This document shows positions 35,104 through 41,431 of a stretch of DNA of 41,431 nucleotides, piece by piece (the first letter of the stretch is position 1; every line of letters begins with the position of its first letter). The position numbers and the translations under genes are program-made. A model generated the notes under the pieces. The model was not told where the DNA came from and did no database searches. It was given only the letters and a program-made list of their open reading frames with translations. Source of the DNA: Litoribaculum gwangyangense (GTDB lineage: Bacteria; Bacteroidota; Bacteroidia; Flavobacteriales; Flavobacteriaceae); the NCBI RefSeq assembly GCF_039543505.1, contig NZ_BAABJW010000018.1, forward strand, positions 1-41,431, read 5' to 3'.

Positions 35104-36183
35104 ATGGAAAAAAATTCAAAAATCTATATAGCAGGCCATAGAGGCTTAGTGGGCAGTGCCATTTTAAAAAATTTAAAGGCCAAGGGGTATGAAAATTTCA
35201 TTACCAAAACTCATAAACAATTAGATCTTACTGACAGTCAAGCCGTTGCTACCTTTTTTTCACAAGAAAAACCAGAATATGTGTTTTTAGCAGCGGCCAA
35301 AGTTGGTGGTATTGTAGCCAATAACACCTATAGAGCCGACTTTATTTACGAAAATCTTTGTATTCAGAATAATGTCATCCATCAAAGCTACCTGCACGGC
35401 GTAAAAAAAATGTTGTTTTTAGGGAGTACCTGTATTTATCCGAAAAATTGCCCGCAACCTATGAAAGAGAATTATTTGCTCACCGATGTTTTAGAATACA
35501 CCAATGAGCCCTACGCCATAGCCAAAATAGCAGGTATTAAAATGTGTGAAAGCTATAATTTGCAGTATGGCACCAATTTTATATCGGTGATGCCCACCAA
35601 TTTATATGGCCCCCATGATAATTTTGATTTGGAAAAATCCCATGTGCTTCCTGCTTTAATAAGAAAAATACACTTGGGTAAAGCCTTGTATAACAAAGAT
35701 TGGGATAGCATTAAGAAAGATTTAAACACGATGCCCATAGAGGGAATTACCGGCGATTCTTCAGACGCATCCATCATCGCCATCTTGGAAAAATATGGTA
35801 TCAAAAAAACGGATGATACCATACAATTAGAAGTTTGGGGAAGTGGGAAACCCATGCGCGAATTTTTGTGGAGCGAGGATATGGCTGATGCCTGTGTGTT
35901 TTTAATGGAACAGCGTAACTTTAAAGATTGTATCACCCATACCAAAGAAATACGAAACACCCATATCAACATCGGAACTGGAATAGATATTAGCATAAAA
36001 GATTTGGCAAACCTCATTAAAAACATCATCGGTTTTCAAGGCACTCTTTATTTCAATACCTCCAAACCCGATGGTACCATGAAAAAGCTAACAGACCCCT
36101 CAAAACTTCATGCTCTGGGCTGGAAACACCAAATAGACTTGGAAACAGGTATTAAAAAAGTGTATAACTGGTATATTAATTAA
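35104..36183 (+). CDS. fcl: GDP-L-fucose synthase
   Basis: Epimerises and reduces GDP-4-keto-6-deoxymannose to GDP-L-fucose with NADPH. The SDR signatures are GHRGLVGSAI near residue 11, GSTCIYPKNCPQP, and YAIAKIAGIK (YxxxK). At 359 aa it is about 40 residues longer than the E. coli type. The extra length is an insertion around DWDSIKKDLNTMPIEGITG to YGIKKTDDTIQ (about 195-245), which I recall as normal for Bacteroidota forms. WGSGKPMREFLW follows as expected. It is co-directional with gmd and with the CPBP-like gene 20 bp downstream. Confidence 0.96.
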   Translation: MEKNSKIYIAGHRGLVGSAILKNLKAKGYENFITKTHKQLDLTDSQAVATFFSQEKPEYVFLAAAKVGGIVANNTYRADFIYENLCIQNNVIHQSYLHGVKKMLFLGSTCIYPKNCPQPMKENYLLTDVLEYTNEPYAIAKIAGIKMCESYNLQYGTNFISVMPTNLYGPHDNFDLEKSHVLPALIRKIHLGKALYNKDWDSIKKDLNTMPIEGITGDSSDASIIAILEKYGIKKTDDTIQLEVWGSGKPMREFLWSEDMADACVFLMEQRNFKDCITHTKEIRNTHINIGTGIDISIKDLANLIKNIIGFQGTLYFNTSKPDGTMKKLTDPSKLHALGWKHQIDLETGIKKVYNWYIN

Positions 36184-36203
36184 AACTAAGAACAATATTA
36201 ATA

Positions 36204-37022
36204 ATGAAAGAGTTTCTAAAAAAATACGAAATATGGATATTCCTAATACTCGCTCCAATCATGAATGGGATTTTTATTTATGGTATATCTATAGATGTGA
36301 TTCCTGGTCGCCTTTATATGCATGGCCGTTTTTTTATTCTTTTATTCCTTTTAATGGGCATGATATGGTTTACCCGCGGTAAAGAAGGCTTGAAGGACTT
36401 GTTTACACCTATGAAAAAATGGAAAGTTCCTCTGAAATGGTTTTTTCTAGTATTAACCTTTGCTATAACAATTGCCTGCTTAACTCTTTTATTAAAAGGA
36501 TATTTTTATGAGATGGACTATGTTTCCTTGTTTAGCATCAATATTTCCTATTTAGTGGATGCTAGATTCATGTTTAATTTAATTTTATGGGCATTTGTGG
36601 GAGAAGTCGTTTGGATTAGCTATGCCGTGCGTAAGTTATGCCAAATAATGAATCCCATATATGCCAGTCAGGTTGTAGGAATCGTTTGGGGGCTTTGGTG
36701 GTTGCCTCTCGTTGAATTCAACGTGGGTGTTATTCCAGACCTCCCCCTATGGCCTTTAATGATTAATATGATGGCAGCAGCTGGCATGTGCACCATCATT
36801 TATGCTCATACCAAAAGTGGACTCCTTGTTTGGTTACTTCAAATTATGTTGAATACATCACTTTTAGTTTTTCCCATAGCGCCTTCCATTGGTGGCGTCT
36901 TAACTTACGCTACCTTTTCAATCCTTTATTTTATATTTATGCTTTGCTTTATGTATTTTGCCAATCCAAAGCAAAAATTTGGTAATGAAATAAATTCAGT
37001 ATTATACGATTCTGGAAAATGA
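36204..37022 (+). CDS. CPBP-like membrane protein with degenerate protease motifs
   Basis: A 272-aa membrane protein with about eight hydrophobic segments. The region 132-215 aligns by eye with the CPBP (CAAX prenyl protease and bacteriocin-processing, Abi) fold. The first motif, normally EExxxR, reads GEVVWISYAVRKL. The second, normally a WHxP-type sequence, reads GLWWLPL with Trp in place of the metal-binding His. The third, normally HxxxN/D, reads QIMLNTS with Gln in place of His. It may therefore be a non-catalytic relative. It lies 20 bp after fcl, so it may be co-expressed with GDP-fucose synthesis. Assignment is moderate; it could be an unrelated membrane protein. Confidence 0.55.
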   Translation: MKEFLKKYEIWIFLILAPIMNGIFIYGISIDVIPGRLYMHGRFFILLFLLMGMIWFTRGKEGLKDLFTPMKKWKVPLKWFFLVLTFAITIACLTLLLKGYFYEMDYVSLFSINISYLVDARFMFNLILWAFVGEVVWISYAVRKLCQIMNPIYASQVVGIVWGLWWLPLVEFNVGVIPDLPLWPLMINMMAAAGMCTIIYAHTKSGLLVWLLQIMLNTSLLVFPIAPSIGGVLTYATFSILYFIFMLCFMYFANPKQKFGNEINSVLYDSGK

Positions 37023-37445
37023 CCATGTTGATCTACAAGTAATCATCCACTTTTAAAATCCAAGCCCTTTCAATTGATTTTTATTGTGAGTTGTTTGTCT
37101 TTCTTAAGAAATAAGGCTATCAAAACCCAGACAAATATGCAACTTTAATTACAGTTGAAACATTTTGGTTAGTTTTATTAGACAATATAACATCAAACCC
37201 ATTATCATTCAAAATGCACAATAAGAATAGATTACATTCATTTAAATTCTTGAAATCATAGTTTTTTAAAATGTATTTAATCGACAAAAACAGACCATAT
37301 ATCTCCCTTAAAAAAGAATTTTGAAATTCGAAATTTATAAAAAGTTAAAATTATGTTACTCATCGAATATAGAAGCTATTCAAAGGTATTTATTTAGCCT
37401 TTAGCGCTTTAATAGTTATTTTTGCATATATTATATGAGCTTGCC
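37023..37445. other. Non-coding gap before the large secreted protein
   Basis: A 423-bp AT-rich stretch with no believable reading frame on either strand. I see no terminator after the CPBP-like gene. The only recognisable element is TATTTTTG (37,417-37,424), a TAnnTTTG match 21 bases before the ATG at 37,446, likely the promoter of the next gene. Confidence 0.5.
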
Positions 37446-40400
37446 ATGAAAAAAAAATACCCTAAAATCATAGTATTAGTAAGTTTAACTTTAGCAACGC
37501 TATTTATTTTCTCCTACAAAAGCATCAACTATGGTCCCGGTCTTTTAACCGCCAAACCTATGGGTGCTTATCTTAACGGGGCTTTTCCTAGTTTGACGCC
37601 AACCGGCATTTCCAGTACTGCATTGAGTTATACTGTTGAAAACGCGTTTCCTAATTTAACCTTCATTGATCCGGTGGATATGGTTGAATTACCCAATAAT
37701 GAGTTTTTGGTCGTGGGTTTACAGGGCCATATCTGGAAATTCTCAAACAATCCCAATACAACTTCCAAACAACTCCTTTTGGATTTATCGGAAAATGTAG
37801 TAAGTTTTCAAGATGGTGGGATGCTTAGTGCTGTTTTACATCCAGAATATGGGGTTCCCGGTTCACCCAATTCTGAATATCTCTATGTGTTTTATCGCTA
37901 TACACCCGTGCAAGGAACTGACCAAACCACTTCGGCTGTAAACGGTTATATGCGGCTGTCCAGATTTAACCTTCCACTCGGAGCCAATGCCATAAATCCC
38001 TCTAGTGAGGAAGTGTTGATCAATATTTTTGATAAACATGACTGGCACAATGGCGGTGGTATGTTTTTTGGACCTGAAGATGGCTTTTTATATTTATCCA
38101 TTGGGGATGAAGGTGCTGCAAATGATTCTTTTAATGTGACTCAACAAATCAATAGCTTGCTATTTGCTGGTGTTTTAAGAATTGATGTGAACCAAAGAGG
38201 TGGTAACATCAGCCATCCCATTAGAAAACAACCCTTAAATTCAGGGACCCCACCTATTGGCTGGCCACAATCGTTTACCCAGGGTTATTATATTCCTAAT
38301 GATAACCCATGGCTAGACCCTAACGGCAGTGTTTTAGAAGAATTTTTTGCCATTGGAACCCGTAGTCCACACAGAATGACCATTGACCCCCCAACAGGAG
38401 ATATTTGGCTTGGTGATATCGGACAAGGTGCAAAGGAAGAAATCACTTTAGTTAAAAAAGGTGATAATTTGCAATGGCCTTACAGAGAAGGGGATCAAGC
38501 AGGACCTAAACAAAAACCAGACCCTATTATTGGTACTGATAAACCCCCTATTCATGCTTATGGTCGCACCATAGGACGATCCGTTATTGGAGGTTTTGTA
38601 TATCGTGGCTCCAAATTTCCAGGGTTATATGGCAAATACTTTTTTGGCGACCATGAAACCCAAGATGTTTGGACTTTGACCAAAACAGGAGACAACACAG
38701 GCGATGTCAATTTTTTATTCAGAGTGCCTATTAGCGGGGTGGGTACTAAGGATGGCATCTCATCATTTTCAGTTGATTCCAGTGGAAATATTTATATATT
38801 AGACTTGTTTGGAACCGCTCAAGACGGTGGTGTTATCCGCAAAATAGTAAGTACAGGCGGCATACCCGACCCCCCTCAAAAATTGTCGGATTTGAATGTA
38901 TTTTCCGATTTACAATCTTTAACACCAGTGGATGGCATTATCCCGTATGATGTGAATTCCCCATTGTGGTCTGATGGTGCTAAAAAGAAACGATGGATTG
39001 CTTTACCGAATGACGGAACCCATAATACCGCTTCAGAACAAATTACCTTCGAAAGTGAAGAAAACTGGTCGTTTCCTCCTGGTACCGTTACCATCAAACA
39101 TTTTGAATTACCAACCGATGAAAACGACCCCTCAAAAATCACCAAATTAGAAACACGTTTCTTAGTTTTTACTGAAGATAATCAAGCTTATGGGCTCACT
39201 TACAAATGGAATGAGGCACAAACCGACGCTTTTTTAATAGGTATTGATGAACAAGTTTCCCAAAATTATATCGTTAAAAAACGTGATGGAAGCATTATCA
39301 ATCAAACATGGGATTTTCCAACCCGTTCACAGTGTATGCAATGCCATACCAGTGTGGCTGGCTATTCTCTTGGTTTAAAAACAAGGCAACTTAATAAAAA
39401 TTTCACCTATCCTTCCACGGGTATTCAGAGCAATCAGTTGGAAACTTGGAATCATTTAAATATGTTTACTCAAGATATTGGGTCGACACAAGACTTGCCT
39501 GCTTCAGCCAACATCCTTTCTGAACTAGCCAGTAGCGAAATGAAAGTCCGATCCTTTTTAGATTCCAACTGCGCTTACTGTCATAGGCCAAACGGTGTTG
39601 AGGGTGCTTTTGATGGTCGTGCTTTAACTGCACTATATGACCAGGGTTTGATTGATACGGATGTAGTGAGTCATGCGTCTCTACCGGGTTATAAAATAGT
39701 AAAACCGCAAGACCATGCCAACTCTATGTTATACATGAGAGATAACAGTACCTCCAATGATAAAATGCCTCCTATTGGACGAAATTTGGTAGATGAAGAT
39801 TACATCAATGCACTCATTGGATGGATTGATGGTCTTGATCAAAATGGCCCAGAATCAATAACCGAAGGTTGGTATACTTTTCAAGCCAAACATAGTGACC
39901 AATTTTTATCCGTTGCAAACGGTTCCAATACAGAGGGTGCCAATGTGGTGCAAATTGTCTCAGATCAAGAAAATCACTCCAATTGGCTGGTTGAAGAGAT
40001 CGGCAATAAGACCTATAGACTAAAAGCGAAACATTCCAATATGGTCTTATCATTGAGAGATTTGAGAACAGACCGTGGCGTACAAATTATTCAAGAACCC
40101 TGGACTGGCAAACAACATCAATTATGGTATTTTTACGCATTAGATGGTACCTATTATCGGATAATTAATGTGTATAATGGTTTAGAACTTAGTGTGAATG
40201 GAAATAGTTTAGCGGAAAACGAACCAGTTATAAGCTGGACCAAAGATACTACGGAAAACCAACAATGGAAACCTACATTACTCCCAGCACCTATTACAGA
40301 ACCTATATTAACGAGCACAGCTCAAACTGAGACGACAGTTGACTTAACTTGGACGGCCGCAACAAGTAGTTCATCCATTACCAATTATAATATTTACAAA

Positions 40401-41431
40401 AATGGTGTCTTGGAAACTACTTTGGGCGATATCTTAAATTTTCAGGTTACTGGGCTATTGGCTTCAACTAGTTATACCTTTTCCGTAACAGCCATTGATA
40501 CCAATGGTATAGAAAGTGCTTTAAGCAATACCATTACAGTTACAACTGATGATATCCTTTGTGAGATTCTTGATGAAACCAATCTCAGTGATTTGAATTG
40601 GGTCTCTGCCGTTCAGGGCTGGGGTAGCATCCGAAAAAATACCAACCTAAATGGTAATACTTTAACTATCAATGGACAAACCTTTACCCATGGTATTGGC
40701 ACCCATGCTCAATCTGAAATTATTTATAACCTAACCACTGGTGATTACCAAACTTTCAAATCGTATATTGGAGTGGATGATAACGTTGCCACAACCTCTT
40801 CTGCCAGCGTACAGTTTGAAATATTTGGTGATGAAAATTCTTTATTTCGAAGTGAAACCCTAACCGCTGCCGATGATGCAAAACTTGTTGAGGTGCAAAT
40901 AAACGGTATGACGCAGTTAAGACTCGTCGTGCATTCTATGGGTTCCAATTCGTTTGATCATGCCGATTGGGCTGGTGCCGTTTTAACATTTTGCTCAGAC
41001 ATACAACCACCAAGAAAGCCAACTTTAACAAGTACGGCCATAACGAATACCACGGTTGATTTATCTTGGACGGCCACAACAAGTAGTGCGCCCATTACCA
41101 ATTACAATATCTATAAAGACAGTGGCTTAGAATTCACCCTGGGCAATGTTTTAAGCCATCAGGTTACGGGCCTAAGTGCTTCGACTGATTATAGTTTTAC
41201 GGTCACCGCAGTCGATGCTAATGGTTTAGAAAGTGCTATGAGCAATACTCTGCTTATAACTACGGATAAAGAGCCAACAACAGGCCCTTGCGACGCGCCC
41301 TCCGAAACCAATCTCAGTGATTTGAATTGGGTCTCTGCCTTACAAGGCTGGGGAACCACCAAAAAGAACACCAACTTGAACAACGGCACAATGACCATCA
41401 ATGGGCAAACGTTCGTGCACGGTATTGCCAC
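37446..41431 (+). CDS. Large secreted PQQ-type sugar dehydrogenase / diheme cytochrome / lectin fusion (partial, runs off the window)
   Basis: The frame is open from the ATG at 37,446 to the last base: 1328 complete codons and no stop. A hydrophobic N-terminus (KIIVLVSLTLATLFIFS) is a signal peptide or anchor. Residues about 70-480 resemble soluble PQQ glucose/sorbosone dehydrogenases (HNGGGMFFGPEDGFLYLSIG, GTRSPHRMTIDPPTGDIWLG). Residues about 480-805 resemble the SO2930-type diheme cytochrome family (VNSPLWSDGAKKKRWIALP) with two CxxCH heme sites, Cys630-His634 and Cys709-His713. A ricin-type beta-trefoil lectin follows (about 808-942), then FN3 (947-1034), an NPCBM-like module (1040-1183), a second FN3 (1188-1273) and a second NPCBM-like module from 1281. 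It probably oxidises sugars outside the cell or in the periplasm while bound to glycan. No T9SS tail is visible because the end is missing. Confidence 0.88.
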   Translation, partial: MKKKYPKIIVLVSLTLATLFIFSYKSINYGPGLLTAKPMGAYLNGAFPSLTPTGISSTALSYTVENAFPNLTFIDPVDMVELPNNEFLVVGLQGHIWKFSNNPNTTSKQLLLDLSENVVSFQDGGMLSAVLHPEYGVPGSPNSEYLYVFYRYTPVQGTDQTTSAVNGYMRLSRFNLPLGANAINPSSEEVLINIFDKHDWHNGGGMFFGPEDGFLYLSIGDEGAANDSFNVTQQINSLLFAGVLRIDVNQRGGNISHPIRKQPLNSGTPPIGWPQSFTQGYYIPNDNPWLDPNGSVLEEFFAIGTRSPHRMTIDPPTGDIWLGDIGQGAKEEITLVKKGDNLQWPYREGDQAGPKQKPDPIIGTDKPPIHAYGRTIGRSVIGGFVYRGSKFPGLYGKYFFGDHETQDVWTLTKTGDNTGDVNFLFRVPISGVGTKDGISSFSVDSSGNIYILDLFGTAQDGGVIRKIVSTGGIPDPPQKLSDLNVFSDLQSLTPVDGIIPYDVNSPLWSDGAKKKRWIALPNDGTHNTASEQITFESEENWSFPPGTVTIKHFELPTDENDPSKITKLETRFLVFTEDNQAYGLTYKWNEAQTDAFLIGIDEQVSQNYIVKKRDGSIINQTWDFPTRSQCMQCHTSVAGYSLGLKTRQLNKNFTYPSTGIQSNQLETWNHLNMFTQDIGSTQDLPASANILSELASSEMKVRSFLDSNCAYCHRPNGVEGAFDGRALTALYDQGLIDTDVVSHASLPGYKIVKPQDHANSMLYMRDNSTSNDKMPPIGRNLVDEDYINALIGWIDGLDQNGPESITEGWYTFQAKHSDQFLSVANGSNTEGANVVQIVSDQENHSNWLVEEIGNKTYRLKAKHSNMVLSLRDLRTDRGVQIIQEPWTGKQHQLWYFYALDGTYYRIINVYNGLELSVNGNSLAENEPVISWTKDTTENQQWKPTLLPAPITEPILTSTAQTETTVDLTWTAATSSSSITNYNIYKNGVLETTLGDILNFQVTGLLASTSYTFSVTAIDTNGIESALSNTITVTTDDILCEILDETNLSDLNWVSAVQGWGSIRKNTNLNGNTLTINGQTFTHGIGTHAQSEIIYNLTTGDYQTFKSYIGVDDNVATTSSASVQFEIFGDENSLFRSETLTAADDAKLVEVQINGMTQLRLVVHSMGSNSFDHADWAGAVLTFCSDIQPPRKPTLTSTAITNTTVDLSWTATTSSAPITNYNIYKDSGLEFTLGNVLSHQVTGLSASTDYSFTVTAVDANGLESAMSNTLLITTDKEPTTGPCDAPSETNLSDLNWVSALQGWGTTKKNTNLNNGTMTINGQTFVHGIA
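40300..41431 (+). repeat. Tandem FN3-NPCBM coding repeat, period 729 bp
   Basis: The unit FN3 plus NPCBM-like module occurs twice inside the large secreted protein gene. An identical 36-base block at 40,575-40,610 recurs at 41,304-41,339, a spacing of exactly 729 bp (243 codons), so the reading frame is kept. Flanking parts match less well (for example TSTAQTETTVDLTWTA and TSTAITNTTVDLSWTA). The second copy runs off the window and more copies may follow. Confidence 0.85.

Noticed and set aside
39870..40280. Ricin-like domain as a sign of a toxin
   Set aside because: Only the sugar-binding beta-trefoil is present, inside an enzyme with other glycan-binding modules. No toxic catalytic domain is seen.
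1..41431. CRISPR arrays, insertion sequences or rRNA genes
   Set aside because: No regularly spaced direct repeats, transposase motifs, terminal inverted repeats or rRNA sequence were recognised on either strand.

Overview
The window looks like a chromosomal segment of a marine-type Flavobacteriaceae bacterium (phylum Bacteroidota). The evidence is its AT-rich DNA, promoters of the TAnnTTTG (-7) type, the thrS-infC-rpmI-rplT order, a tgt-lptG pair, an accA/dnaB neighbourhood with proteins of flavobacterial style, and outer-membrane and lipoprotein signals typical of that group. No database search was possible; names rest on motifs and recalled family features.

Region 1 (1-16,001) is mostly housekeeping. 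Two leftward promoters at the left edge serve something outside the window. Then come thrS, infC (with a non-AUG start), rpmI and rplT, ended by a strong terminator. Next are a Cof-type HAD phosphatase and, on the minus strand, yjbQ, an 'asparagine synthetase B'-like secreted protein, dnaB, accA, an EamA transporter, lptG and tgt. A beta-barrel protein, an FKBP-type lipoprotein, an S4 RNA-binding protein, a PRTase, shikimate kinase, tRNA-Lys(TTT) and tRNA-Leu(GAG) follow.

Region 2 (16,014-28,695) begins just after the tRNA pair and is the most distinctive part. A SAM methyltransferase gene on the minus strand is followed by a compact three-gene assembly line. Gene 1 (2226 aa) reads A-T-KS-AT-T-aminotransferase, gene 2 (1332 aa) reads C-A-T-TE, and gene 3 is an Sfp-type phosphopantetheinyl transferase overlapping gene 2. 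By colinearity it would load one amino acid, extend it with malonate, transaminate the resulting beta-ketone, couple a second amino acid and release the product. Both A domains show the same derived specificity code. The predicted product is a small peptide containing a beta,gamma-diamino acid; I know of no named compound that fits.

Region 3 (28,828-37,022) is a surface-glycan locus. A tight minus-strand operon (flippase, GT8 glycosyltransferase, hexapeptide acyltransferase, DUF2264 protein) is divergent from gmd and fcl, which make GDP-L-fucose. A CPBP-like membrane protein with degenerate active-site motifs follows.

Region 4 (37,446 to the right edge) is the start of a very large secreted protein, open at the window end. 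It combines a PQQ-type sugar dehydrogenase domain, a diheme cytochrome region, a ricin-type lectin domain and at least two FN3-NPCBM units in tandem (period 729 bp). No rRNA, CRISPR array, transposase or integrase was seen.
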